Part shown: one piece after another, positions 12,801 through 24,100 of the stretch
How the letters are laid out: every line of letters starts with the position of its first letter
Position numbering within the stretch: the stretch's first letter is position 1
Assembly (NCBI GenBank): GCA_946406115.1
Contig: OX291546.1
Coordinates: forward strand, 14,501,019 to 14,565,018
Reading direction: 5' to 3'
DNA: 64,000 nt
DNA from: Apoda limacodes
Taxonomy: Eukaryota > Arthropoda > Insecta > Lepidoptera > Limacodidae
Notes under the pieces: model-generated
Told to the model about the DNA's origin: nothing
What the model saw: the letters and a program-made list of their open reading frames with translations, nothing else
Database searches by the model: none
Program-made: the position numbers and the translations under genes

Positions 12801-15800
12801 ACATTTATATAAAAAGGCATAATTTTTGTCATGTTTCAATGTTTCGTAATAATAAGTTAATATTAAGTATATATTTACACAATAAAAACTATTTTCCTTA
12901 TAGGGACTAGTTTAGATTTAAGAAAATGTTATAACAATCAGTGTAAAATTGTATTAAGTTAGGTAAAAGTAGAGTAGGTTTGTTTCATTTCCCCTCTTTA
13001 CTATTTGTTGATATCAAAAATAATATTGTGTGAGTACCGACATGTTGTCGACTTTGTACGCACGACTATCCCCAAAAAAGCGGGAAATTTAGTTTAATAT
13101 ATGTATATAAAACATATGCCATTTGTTGTGCAAAAATGTACAGAACTACTATGTAAAGTTCTATATAGACCGTATGTACGGTTATTAAGTTACAGGTGAA
13201 AACAGTTAGCATGTTGAGTATTGTACATTCTTTCTCCCTCACTCCTATGATAATAGACTGCGATAGAGATACAAAAGGGATGGGTCTATGGGTAAAAAAG
13301 AGAAAGACTGTCTGAAACTTTACCTGGCTAGGGTCATTAAGTCCTTAGGCTATGCCTAAAGTAAATATCACAGGTTGAATGCACACCTTTGCCCCTATAC
13401 ATAGGTATCTACACCGTTACGGTAAGCAGTATGGTTAGGGCGCAAGACACATGTGAACTTGTGAAACACAATAGCTTATAACTCAGCAACCGGGTTACAT
13501 AAGATAAAGATAAATATATCACTAGATACCTCTCATAGGCATCTATAAAAATAAAAAGGTTTCATACAGGTAACTTTAAGCCCTGAAGTACAGAAGCACA
13601 AGGAAAATCCTGAAAACTTGTATCACACATTTTTTCATAATTTAACATACTGACAGACACCAAAAACACGGGAAAGTATGTCTGAATTTTAGGTCTATTT
13701 TTTGACATATAGCACAAAGTCTGTAGTCATCTAATGTAGGCAGAAAGCCCTGAGAGCTAGAATTCCAGCTCTTGTCTCACTACGGCCTAACCGTAGACGA
13801 TGGAACATACCACTATGCGTCGTTGGAACCGCCTCCGAAAGCTCTATCTTAAAATCGTCATTATAGCTCCTATCGTTTGGCTATAAAACCTAAAAATGTA
13901 AAACAGCGTTATTTTATAGTCAAGCCGCAAATCGTGTGACTGTGATGGCAATAGCCGATAGAGACCCCAACTGTCAGTAGCGATTTATAGCTATATACCT
14001 ACACTTTCCATATATGACTATATCGACTACTATATGTTGTTTTTCACTAAGTTTTTGTGTGGGCTAGATTTTCAGTCACCACAGTAAGTACAATAAGTTA
14101 AGTACTAAATCTAGAAGGTTCTATGGAACAACCTCTCCCTCTGATGGGGTTTTTCATTTTTATTATAAATATAGAACAAATTTTGTATTTGTATTCAGTC
14201 AATCAAGAAGCTTCAAAAAGTATCCATCAGATACGAATATATAATGTTTAAAGTGAAATATGTAAATATGTGTCAGAATTAAGTTAGAAGCATAAGTTAA
14301 AAAAATAAAATCGGTCTGTTGTGTGCATATACGCGTTTCAATATCTCAAGCGCCTAAGAAGAAACTCCTTGTCACGGGCAAAACCTTGTGCCACAGATTT
14401 CGAAGGGTCTGTCCGCACAGTATATGTTGCATAGACTAACAAAGCGAAAGACGCGCGTCAAGGTCATTTTTGTTTACACAAATTGTAAATAGATTCTGAG
14501 TCCGGTATAGATCGGTATACCTACCTCTGATGCGATATTTATCTATAAAAAACTAGATATTGATCTACAGATAGCTAAATCCTAAAAAGTTAAAAGAATC
14601 ACACGCCTACCACTACTAGAAGTAATAACCGAATTTTTCCACGGTCGAGAAACCTACAAGAAAAGGGACAATTCTGAGGAACCTTTTTGGCACTTGAATT
14701 ATGCTTTGCCTATATATCCAAATATCCAATGTAACAACTCTAGTCCAATTATTAATACATCTTACACGCAAGCGTAATCAATGCTTTTTTTATCGTAAAG
14801 GTGTGTGTGTGTTAAAAGTGCTTGTTTTTACTTTTTCAGGTTTAATAATGAATACACTACGAAAGGAAAATTGGGATTCGCTGTTTTAAAAATTGTGACA
14901 ACAGGAATTTATAATTTAGTGCTTTATGATTCCAACAAATCTACTTTATCATGCACATCAATAACCCCAACATTTGAGATTTTTATCAGAGGAAATTCCT
15001 TCATTTCATATTATGATAACTCACGGAAGCATTGGAGCTTATATGCAAAAGATAACGAAATAACTCAAATAACTCAATTAATAAGTAGCTTAAATGCTAT
15101 TATTAAATACGCTCCTTATAAGGATGAAGGTCCACCAGAACCGCATAAATTAGAAAAATCTACAACAGACTCGGTAATAATTCAGCCTAATAAATCTGAT
15201 AAAGAAAGTGACACAGATTCTTCTGTAAACAAAAAAACTAAGGCCTCAATTCTAAGTAGAATGGCTAGTATGGGTCATTCAATATTACCACCTAGCACAT
15301 TAACTAGAGAAGTAACAAGCGATTCATCAGACACAAATGAAAACACTAAAATTTCTGCTGCAGTAAGACACAAGCCAATAAAAAGTGTTGTTAAAAGAAT
15401 AAATTCAGACAAAACAACTGTTGATTCTCAAAGATCACTTATTATAAAAACAGACCCGATAGATAGCCTACCATTAAGCACATATTTAAATGGTCAACTA
15501 GTGCCTGCGAATACCAACATAACATCAAATACGAATACTACCATTAGCAACGACTTGAATTTGTTGATGACAGAACAGAGAATAAACAACAGTGAGATAA
15601 GAATAAATGTAAGCAGAATGTCTGATAAAGTGGATCAAATATTAGACCGAATAAAAGATGTAACATTTGTAGATAAAAATTTAAGTAATACGAATTACCA
15701 AGCAGAACTAGCGTTTAAGCTTATTACAGAATATGAAAACAAAATAAAAATGTACGAAAATATATTAAAGACAAAAAAAACTGATAATACCACACATTCA

Positions 15801-16220
15801 GTTGACTCTGTTGATCAATGCATATACCAAAACAAAATTTTAGAACACGAATTAAATAACAAAGAGAAAGATGAAGAAATTTTAAAACTAAGAGAAGAAT
15901 TGAATCTCCTTAAATTGGAATTGAGTGATGTTATTGATACGAAAAGAAAAATTGAGGATAGTTACTTAAAAGATATCAAAATACTCAAAGATGATTTAGC
16001 GATTACAAATGAAAAGCTATCAAGTTTGAATAAGAAAACAAAGTTTTCAGATAACAGTGTTGAGGTCACAAACAAAGTTAAAAATATTATGAACGATACA
16101 TTCCGAGCCTTAGTAGCTAACTTTGAAAATGATGAAACATACACAGGCGAAACTATAAAAAGTATAATGGCAACAGTAATTAAACAGGTCACTATAGAAT
16201 CTCTTAGCGAGTCATCATAG
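6831..16220 (+). CDS. FKBP15: FKBP15/WAFL homologue without an FKBP domain (5' end missing)
   Basis: Two exons are visible: 6831-6989 and 14840-16220, joined in phase across a 'TG|gtaagt ... ttttcag|G' intron. About 512 codons are seen; the first exon or exons are not found. Exon 1 reads 'SLANIFGSS' then 'SLKYTPPQPK', as near the start of vertebrate FKBP15. A WH1/PH-like domain follows (about residues 38-135), split by the intron at 'LLGYEW'/'FNNEYTTKGK'. Next come 'SILSRMASMG' (about 15246-15275), the block 'SEIRINVSRMSDKVDQIL' near 15590-15645, a coiled coil (about 15700-16050) and the conserved tail 'VKNIMNDTFRAL' near 16075. In vertebrate FKBP15 the isomerase domain lies between WH1 and the 'SRMA' block; here a polar linker of about 45 residues replaces it. 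The family is linked to actin and early endosome traffic. A polyadenylation signal follows at 16404. Confidence 0.85.
6990..8236 (+). other. Start of FKBP15 intron, upstream of the BEL element
   Basis: AT-rich sequence with long T and A runs around 7680-7840. If the BEL copy has a 5' LTR it should lie here, but no stretch matching the region after 12730 was recognised, and no clear primer-binding site was found. Confidence 0.4.
8237..9151 (+). pseudogene. BEL/Pao gag-like region
   Basis: An open frame of 304 codons holds a gag domain of the type common in BEL elements ('LPTFTGNTSEWLNYRSSY', then a long helical region to about 8900). The expected zinc knuckles (CX2CX4HX4C) are absent: the text after about 8930 becomes basic and frame-unstable, and the continuing frame moves to the next phase at about 8995. 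This fits a deletion that removed the nucleic-acid-binding end of gag and the start of the protease. Confidence 0.75.
8995..10460 (+). pseudogene. BEL/Pao pol: protease remnant and reverse transcriptase
   Basis: The frame from about 8995 to 10460 begins with a short C-terminal part of an aspartic protease domain ('YDYAVPTMLIGQDNW'); the catalytic Asp-Gly motif was not found. The reverse transcriptase follows: 'RLVHDAAARTNGKSLND', 'SSDIAEMFIQVKI' with the first catalytic Asp, and 'YVDD' at 10065-10076. The frame drifts near 10250 and the reading moves to another phase by 10408. Confidence 0.8.
10408..11484 (+). pseudogene. BEL/Pao RNase H region with internal stop
   Basis: One frame reads 'FDPLGLVSPV' at about 10414, the linker that follows BEL reverse transcriptases, then an RNase H core with 'WTDSQVVL' at 10851-10874 and 'VPGKQNPADD' near 10972. 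A TGA at 10729-10731 interrupts the frame at a position where the family usually has an arginine (a CGA-to-TGA change would explain it). After about 11110 the sequence becomes AT-rich and Asn/Lys/Ser-rich, but 'FSKWLRLIRTTARVLQFI' near 11265 is still a recognisable spacer before integrase. Confidence 0.75.
11550..11875 (+). pseudogene. BEL/Pao integrase zinc-binding domain
   Basis: Contains an H2C2 zinc-binding arrangement: 'HEQMNHAGPNTILNELR' followed by 'YWGSKLR' and 'CLYCKI'. The text 'KPASPP' near the end normally leads over a longer linker to the catalytic core. Here the linker is shortened and the frame changes at about 11860, consistent with a small deletion. Confidence 0.75.
11861..12246 (+). 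pseudogene. BEL/Pao integrase catalytic core, 5' part
   Basis: The frame starts with 'GVDYFGPLEV', which carries the first catalytic Asp, continues with 'RAIHLEVAATLSTDSAI' and holds the second in 'SDNGTNFRGAD' (about 12052-12084). The catalytic Glu region lies in the next frame near 12180, so a frameshift splits the core. This part is clearly richer in G+C than the 11110-11850 segment before it. Confidence 0.75.
12180..12730 (+). pseudogene. BEL/Pao integrase end and C-terminal domain
   Basis: From 'ERMVRSVKEAL' (with the third catalytic acidic residue) the frame is intact to the stop at 12728. It includes 'NSRPLTHI' and a C-terminal domain with 'IWDANLPRNTWPRGRI' that is typical of the end of BEL/Pao pol. 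It is the best preserved part of the element. Confidence 0.8.
12731..14839 (+). other. Rest of FKBP15 intron
   Basis: Starts with a G run and 'ctgcaagaatgcaac', a plausible junction between polypurine tract and LTR, but no second copy was found upstream. The remainder to the acceptor at 14838-14839 is AT-rich with no recognised gene. The acceptor is preceded by a good pyrimidine tract. Confidence 0.4.
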
Positions 16221-16403
16221 TTCAGATTGTACCAATCAGTTTTATTGGCGACCTTTATACCTTAGAGAGAATTTGTGAACTGCAACAACCATGCAAATAT
16301 TTGACTGTAATTTAAGCAATATTGTATTGTATATATAAGCAACATCATGTATGTATGTATATCAAAATGGGTTTTACCATCCACTTTTTCTATTTATTGG
16401 TAA

Positions 16404-16409
16404 AATAAA
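16404..16409 (+). terminator. Polyadenylation signal for FKBP15
   Basis: AATAAA lies about 185 bp after the FKBP15 stop codon on the same strand, followed by T-rich sequence. Confidence 0.5.
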
Positions 16410-16564
16410 TTTTATTCTGATATTAATTTTACTATATTTGTTTCATCAACTTTACTTTTACCCCCTACCCTAATCTCACGTAAGATTTTGCTGTGTATCG
16501 GTACGTTTATCTGTGCTTGATTGCGTTGGATATATTTGCAATAAAAACCGGCCAAGTGTGAGTC

Positions 16565-16640
16565 TAAGGTGGCAAACAAGCTTACGGTCCGCCTGATGGT
16601 AATTGCGGTCACCCAGAAGAATAACCCTTTACTGTAGTCC
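16565..16640 (+). repeat. TIR-bearing dispersed repeat, truncated copy
   Basis: Begins 'taaggtggcaaacaagc' followed by 'ttacggtccgcctgatggt' and then jumps to 'actgtagtcctta', so the middle is deleted. Same family as 18611-18817. Confidence 0.6.
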
Positions 16641-16684
16641 TTAGAAAAATCCTTAGTAAGCTCATTCTTCAACCTAAGCGGATG

Positions 16685-17190
16685 AATTCCCTGCTGATGA
16701 CGAGCGGTGCAATGGTAAAAGTAGCCGGGGGCATTATTTCGAACAATACCTCAGAACACATCACATTATACAAGCGGTAGAACACACAAAGGGAGGCAAA
16801 CTACTACTACTACAACTATTCCCACGCTGTAAATATATAAATAAAACTCTCCTCAGTCTTAAGGTTCTTGTGAGTTTGGGATCGTTGACGATTCTCTTAG
16901 CTCATTGTTAGGCCAAGCTGGTATGGTATCCGGGTGCACTGGCCCAAAGATATGGGGACGGACTTGCAACTTTTAAAGCAACAACCTTTGTCCCGAGGTA
17001 AAATACTGCTTCGCTCTGTTGAGTACTCCAAGTTTTTTGGACGCCAGCTTTATCTTTAGGGGTTTGTTCTGGACCTGTGGGGCCTGTTTTCGTAGGGTTG
17101 CATCGGACTAAGTTTTCCCATCCCCACCTTGAACAGAGTGGTCTCGATTTTAGACACAAGTTTTCCGCGCTTTTCCTTCACACCGGAACG
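16685..17190 (-). pseudogene. Jockey-type LINE ORF2 fragment, C-terminal part
   Basis: Read on the - strand from about 17190 down, broken frames give 'GKLVSKIETTLFKV', 'NLEYSTERSSI', 'TRIPYQLGLT' and 'FASLCVFYRLYN', the order of blocks found after the reverse transcriptase core in jockey-like LINEs. The frame is interrupted several times. A second fragment of a related element lies at 60070-60600 in the same orientation. Confidence 0.6.
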
Positions 17191-17620
17191 AGGAATAGAA
17201 TAGAATATACCTATTTTTATTGTACACCAAATAATTTAAAACTAAACAATCTTATATAATCAGAGTACAACTAGGCGGTATAAATTTTCCTTGTACGTTA
17301 CTGATTATGTAACTTGGTATTGTACGAAGAGTAAGGGAAAAATATTTTCTATATATCCCACTGGTATCACTAATCTAACTGGCCAAAACGAGTAACAAAA
17401 AGCAAAATGTCTATGGTACCTAAGAGTTGTCATAATGCTATAATACTTCTTTAATGACTACATACACAGTAGAGGTCAGTGATTACATACTATTTTCAAA
17501 TACTATTGTCGAACATGTTTTCTTGATAACAATATAATGTTATAAAAAACAAATTACGAAACCGATTGTCCCGTGCAATGCTGCTAAGTTTAATAATGAC
17601 ACGATTTATTTTGAAATTAG
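17191..17620. other. AT-rich spacer between FKBP15 and ZGPAT
   Basis: No supported feature except that a frame at about 17545-17617 reads 'PIVPCNAAKFNNDTIYFEI' just before the ORF at 17621 in another phase. The two together may be one decayed coding segment. Confidence 0.3.
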
Positions 17621-17803
17621 ATGGTAGTCATCTTTGGAGATGGTGAATCATGTTCCATCCATGTTACATTTACCCGATCTCCAAAAATGACAAAGTTGTA
17701 TCATGTAAACATGTATGATTTCAAGAATTCCGAAAGCTCAAATAAAACGCAAAGTCGGGACTTAAACGATTTATTAACAATTATTGGAAATGTAGGTCTT
17801 TAA
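17621..17803 (+). other. Unidentified short ORF or exon (60 codons)
   Basis: The frame reads 'VVIFGDGESCSIHVTF' and ends '..DLNDLLTIIGNVGL' at a stop. It looks more protein-like than neighbouring chance frames. It starts right after an in-frame TAG that could also be a splice acceptor ('gaaattag|atg'). I do not recognise the family. It lies in the 2 kb gap between FKBP15 and ZGPAT. It could be a relic exon, a transposon scrap or chance. Confidence 0.25.
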
Positions 17804-18186
17804 TAAGATCTAATAAAAAGTAATTAAAACTAAGTTATATTTAATTTACCTTCACGAAACAGGAAACTCTTTAAACTATACGTTTGTACACAATACAGGG
17901 TTTTGCATATAGGGTTATTTAGGGATATTTCATCTTGATAGGCATATTTTTTTTGGAGTTGGTAATACTGGTCATGTCACCTGTGGTCGTGAATTATTGT
18001 TTGTGTAAAAAAATATTATAATTCAATAATAACTGTAATAAAAGTATATTTATGGGTTTAAACTACAAAACTTAGTATCTATCTTGGTCAAAGGAATTAA
18101 GAGGGGGCTGTTTATTTCTTGCTTTTAGATGTTTTAAAGTGACAGACATAGAACTATCATAGAACGACTTATTCATAACTATAATT

Positions 18187-21100
18187 ATGGAAGAGTTAAA
18201 GTCATCGTTAGCCGAATACAACAGTCAGGTAAAAACAATGTTATACCTTTTTTAATTAGGCACTTCAGAAAACTGTTAGAACCACGTACAACGATGCATC
18301 TATTTATTTGTGTTTGTCCTTTAAATTCGTTACAGTTGTCGTTGGTAAACCAAGCTCTGGCAATTGGTAAGGATTCAGCAGAACGCGAGTCTCTTTTAAC
18401 TTTGAAAACAGATTTGAATCAGCTTATACATTTGACACAAGAAAGCCTGGAATCATTATTATCTAAAGAAAGTACTGGTAGCTCTAGCACTCAATTTGAG
18501 AAGCCAAAAATGGATAATACCAATGAACTAGATGATGAATATGCTTTATTTATGGTTAGTGTACACCTGCTTATATTAGTCACCTAAAATTTTATATAGT
18601 TGCAATATTTTTATACTACTAAGGTGGTAAACATGCTAGAGGTCCCTGCCAAGGTTTTCTCTAAGGACTACAGTATGGGGTTCTTCAAAAAAGAAGTTAT
18701 TAGATTTCTGAAGGGTCAGCAACGTGTGAGTAATGCCCTTGGTGTTACAAGCGTCCATAGGCTGTGGTGACCACTTACCATCAGGCGGACCGTAGGCTTG
18801 CCACCTTAGTGGTATAAAAAAAAAGGTCATTTTTGGAACTTTATATGCATACCGGCTAAATGATTCAAGCATCCATAAACTGAAAATTTAGGTTAAGGAA
18901 AAAGGTTGTTAAGAGACACCCAGGTTTTTTTTTAGTGTAAAGCTAAATGTATTAACTATCCATTGATTTTAAAATAGAATCAGGCTAGTTAGCTAAAGCC
19001 CCTTAAGTATCCTAAAAGTACCTAGATGTAGATCAAAATGATTTATGTAGCACTGTACACTAAAAGTGAATGGTTTAAAACAACAAACTATTGTAAGTAT
19101 AATAAAGATTGGCGGCTGGAACAAAAATATTTTGGAGTATTTTGAAATATGTCAGGGTAATATTGGAAAGAAATGTTTAAATAAAACGATAATGCAAATA
19201 AATCAAATAAGTTGTTGCTTTATTATAATATGATATAATTATTACTATATATTTATGACCTAAAGTCTATGCATAAGTTATAACAGTCTTTTATTTTACA
19301 TAATATAAGTCTTATTTAATTTAACAGATTTAGCATTTTTAGACATGTAAGTAAGAACATTCTTTGAGAACACTAGAGCCCCTAAGAGAAAGAAGTGTCT
19401 CGCAACTCAACGCACTATGAAAAGGCTTTAAAATGGAAAAAAAATATTTCAGAATACAGTCAAAATTAAAAGAAACAACAATATAATCTCACTATCTTGC
19501 AACAAAGAAAGATTCTTCTAAAAAATAACAATTAGGTAACAAAATTATCAATTGTAAATAAGAAAAACTAAACTCAATATAGGAACTTTCTACAGTAAAA
19601 AAGTAAAAATGTCCTGTTTCTTATTTACTTTCCCTCTTATTTTTAAAATTTACTCGATTTTTTATTTTTAATATTGATTACGAAAATGTAAATGAAGTAG
19701 TTTGTATGAAGAAGTGTCTATTCCTATTGCTCTGTTTCATCTTCAATATCAGTATCCATCAATATATCTTAACCATTGCTGTATTGCAAATTCACATATT
19801 CTGAATGGAATACTTTAGGAATAACACCTGTGTCACACAATTTCTTGAGATCATTGTATTTGGTTTTGGTTATAGGTAATGATAATTTATATTTGGCATT
19901 AAGCAGTTTTGGTTTGGCAAAAATGGATATTGATTCTTCTTCCACATCATCTTTCATGCTGTATTTGACGTTTATAATATTTGGGGTAGATTTTTTAAAT
20001 GTTGCCACCCTTAAAACTGTTAAACCCTTGATTACCCTTAAAATACTTCTCTGCAAATTCCTTGTAATTTTTAAAGTCATCGTGGGTAAGTGCTTCCACA
20101 TTATAAGGCCCAGGCTCTCTTCTAGCTACCTGGCATATAGTCAACCACTGTGATGGAGCCCACACTATTGTATTGCGAACAGAACTTTCAATTGTAGAAT
20201 GTATGCTGTCTATGGTCATTTCTGTGTGTCCAGGAAACAAATAATACATCTGAATTGTTTCCAAATTTTTCGAAACTAGCAGTTTATTTTGTCCAGGACA
20301 GGAGTCTGAATACAAAATCAATGTTTTGACAGTGCCTTGTTGATCACAGGTATCTTTATATTTATTTAGTATTATTGCTATTTCGTTACCACCCCTCTTT
20401 CCTTCTGCTTCTCCTCAAACATAGCAATAACCATTTCTTGTTACGCTTTCATAAAAACACAAATTATAAACCATGTATTTTCTTGAATAAAATAGTAACA
20501 TACTGTTTCCGTAAGGCGTGTTTAAAACCTTTTGTAAATCAATTAGGCACAAACTATAGAAGGATTTTTTTTAGTAATTTCATGATATGCCATTCTTTTC
20601 TTTGAAGCTTCTTTCTCTTCTAAGTGTTTTCTCATGTCTGCACTTTCAGATACATCTTGGCCTTCAAACCGCAAACATTTTATACACTTATCCTTTTTAG
20701 GAATGTGGAAGCCAAGATAAAAATCTTTGTTGTAAATTTGACGAAAAATTCGTTCCGATACCACGTCAATGCTTGGCTAACCTCTCCCTCCTTATAAATT
20801 CGATACAAATTTATAATGTTTTTTACCTCAACTGGTAGATATAATCTGGTACTATCTTTTCTGGAATAGTGTGAAATGAGAGCTGGTAATTTTTTTATGA
20901 AATTTGCTGCTGAAATTTTGACGGAGTCTAAAGTTTTATTTGCAGGTATAATTTTACCTCTTTGATCAGTCTTAGCTAATCCGATTGTAGCAGAGTGTAA
21001 TAAATGTACTGCTGACTAACATCAAGTGTTTTCATAATGAATCGCAGGCATACTTGTCTTCGCCCTTCTCCATCATTTATGAAATAATTGAGTGTATTTG

Positions 21101-24100
21101 GTCTGTATGAAGAATTATTGAATCTTTTGCGTTTTATTTCCTTCTTAGACGACATTGCTACTAGCCAGTCTTTCTTTTTTTCTGCAGGCAAGCTCCAGTA
21201 ATAATTAAATATACCTCTTCTTTTCTCTTCACTTACATTTTCGCAATCATTTCTACATTTTTTCCCACACAAGGATTTGCTTGTAATTCTTTTAATTCTC
21301 TTTATAAAATATTCTCTAACTAATAAAACATCTTTTTTTTGTATTCTTTTCCGCTATGTTTCGCTTCTTTTGTATTTAATTTCCTCTTATTTATTTTCTT
21401 CTTCCTCACGCCATCATCGCCTACTAAGTCTTCTTGTGATCTTTTTTTATTTTTTTTATCTTCTATCGTTTTTTTCTTGGTAAACGTTACTAGAAGTTGA
21501 TTCATTATCAGTTTTCTTCCATGAAGTTGAATCCCAAAAAAATTCTTCCTCTTCAGACAGAAAATCCACATAACTTTTATTTATTGTAAAAAAAATTAAT
21601 TGTCTTTTCAGATTAGGTATTTCGACATGGTCTTTTTCAAGATGTTCTACATCATCGACTTTTTCTGGAGGTGCTACGCTATCATCTTTTTCAGGAGGTG
21701 CATCGGCATCGTTCTTAGAAGGTACTACGTCTGTATCTTTTTCAGGAGGTACTATGTCATCGGTTATTTCGGGAAATGCTACGACATTGCTAAATGAAGG
21801 TAAATTTATTTCCTCTGTATTTCCATCTTCTAAGGATTTTCTTAATGCTTCCATTTCTGTCTCTGGTATTACTTCTCTGAATGGTGGTATAGGACGCTGG
21901 TTTCTTTCAGTTTCGTTTCTTTTTTGCTGTTATATCTTTATTTTTTACAGAGTTAACTTGTAAAAAATAATATTTGATTCCTTGTCTATTTTATTTGTGT
22001 ACCAACTATTTGTTCTTGTCTATGGTTTTCAGATATTGTAGTTCCTTGTTCTGTTGTGGCCATTTTTTCTGTTGTATCTTCAATATCATGTAAAGTCTTA
22101 AACGTAAAATGTCATTATTTTTAAAAAATGTACCGAGATAACATGAACACTGATTTGATTTCTTTGAAAACATTCTATTCAAGCACGGACCTCTAATTCA
22201 ATTCTTGTTTTAAAAATCTGATTAGTTTGCTTGTTATCGTTGTCTCGTAATATTTCATGTGTGGGCTCCATTGTCTCATTAAATTCCAACTTTTTATTTT
22301 TTTGTATAAATCGAGTTTCAGGATTCTGAAAAGAAATTCAAACGCAGAATGTCAAAATTACTAACGAAACTAATAGTTATCTATTTTAAATATAATATAA
22401 CTTACGTTTTGTCGATCGTGATATTCAAATCCTTCTTCTATTCTATTTTCTTTGTTTTCATATGCATGTGTGTCCTCTTAAATATTTGTTTCTTCTCTCT
22501 TCTTCCCTCATTATTTGTGCGCTTTCCTCTATCGGTTTTAATAGAAGGCTAAGCAGATCTCCATTTTGCTCGTGGTAAGAATCACTACCTAGGTGTAATT
22601 TTTTCTTCTAAAGAAATATTTATTTTTCTAGGTGATTTATTACACATGTTTTAAATACTATTCTTGTTTCGTATTTTTCTCTTATTTATTGTCTTAGGTT
22701 TGATTAAGATACCCTTTATCACTTTTTTGAAAGCTTTTTGTCGGTTTGTTTCCATAGTTTTGTGTAAGCACAGGATTATACAAGCAAGTATTGAGTTTAA
22801 GTTCTTCTGTGTAAAATAACGAACACGAAATTTAAATTATTATTACTCCATTTTTTATTAAACACAATATATTTAAATGAAAACGTTAATTTAAAAAAAA
22901 AAAAAGACTTAAAAATGTTAACACAGGAAAAAGTAACAATTTTAGGTCAACCAGCATTTAGGTTTTACCTATTTTTTCTTTTATAACTATTATAATATTA
23001 ATTGTGTTCACGGCTTACAGCTCATTTTCAATTAATTTATACCTACTGAATTTTCCATTTTATTTTTCCAGGTATATTTTATGAGTTGATGGAGTTTTCC
23101 TTATAAAATCATTAGATTATTATACTACTGCCGTGATCTTTCTACATACTAACAACTGTTTAGCTAGGAGGGGATGACGACGCTCGACTCTAACAAAAAA
23201 CCGCGGACTCGTACCATACGGCAAAAAAATCACGTTTGTTGATTTTATTCTGTTTTTTTTTTATTTTTTGTTATAGCGGCAATAGATACACATGTTTTGA
23301 ATACTATTCTTGTTTCGTATTTTTCTCTTATTAAAAATTTCAAAAGATACAGCCTGGTGACAAGACAGACAGAGAGCGGAGTGTTAGTAATAGGATCCCG
23401 GTTTTATCCTTTAGGTACAAAGCCATAAAAATTAGCAATTCAAAGATAAATATTTGGGTTTAAAAGACCTATCAAACGACACACAATGGGGTAAACAAGA
23501 AAAAATCATCCCCACTCTACATGTAGGGGAGACACCCTAATTTTTTTTTTTTTTAAGATTTAATTTTTCTACTTTATCGGTGTGATCAATTTTATTTATG
23601 TATACTCATATGCCAAATTACAGCTTTATAGTATAAACAAAAAATTTTTTAGTACAAACTAGTAATAAACAATACAATTACTCACCTTTCAAGGATATTT
23701 CTTCTAAAATTCCTCAAAATTACTATTACTTTTTATCAAATGAACTGTTACAACAACAACGTAATATTTGAATAATACGTGTGATTTTCAGCGAATCACT
23801 GTAGCACGTCCTCTCTCATTCACAGTTGAAAGCAACTGAAGCGCCTCGATGGGCACGTGCGGTATCTATACTAACGCAGCTCAAAGGCGCCGGCGCCGAA
23901 AACACTTTGTTTTAGCCGACAGCGAGCAAATGATTTATACAAAATGTTGACTATCGAACTAACATAGCTCTCCTCTTTTCGTTAAAGGAAAAAAGTTTTA
24001 AATTTTACCACTTACAGTTTCGATATGTCTGATGCGGCAGATGATTTTCAAATCGGTTCAAGAAAAAGAGTTTAGTCACCATTAGGTATGGATTTCAGGC

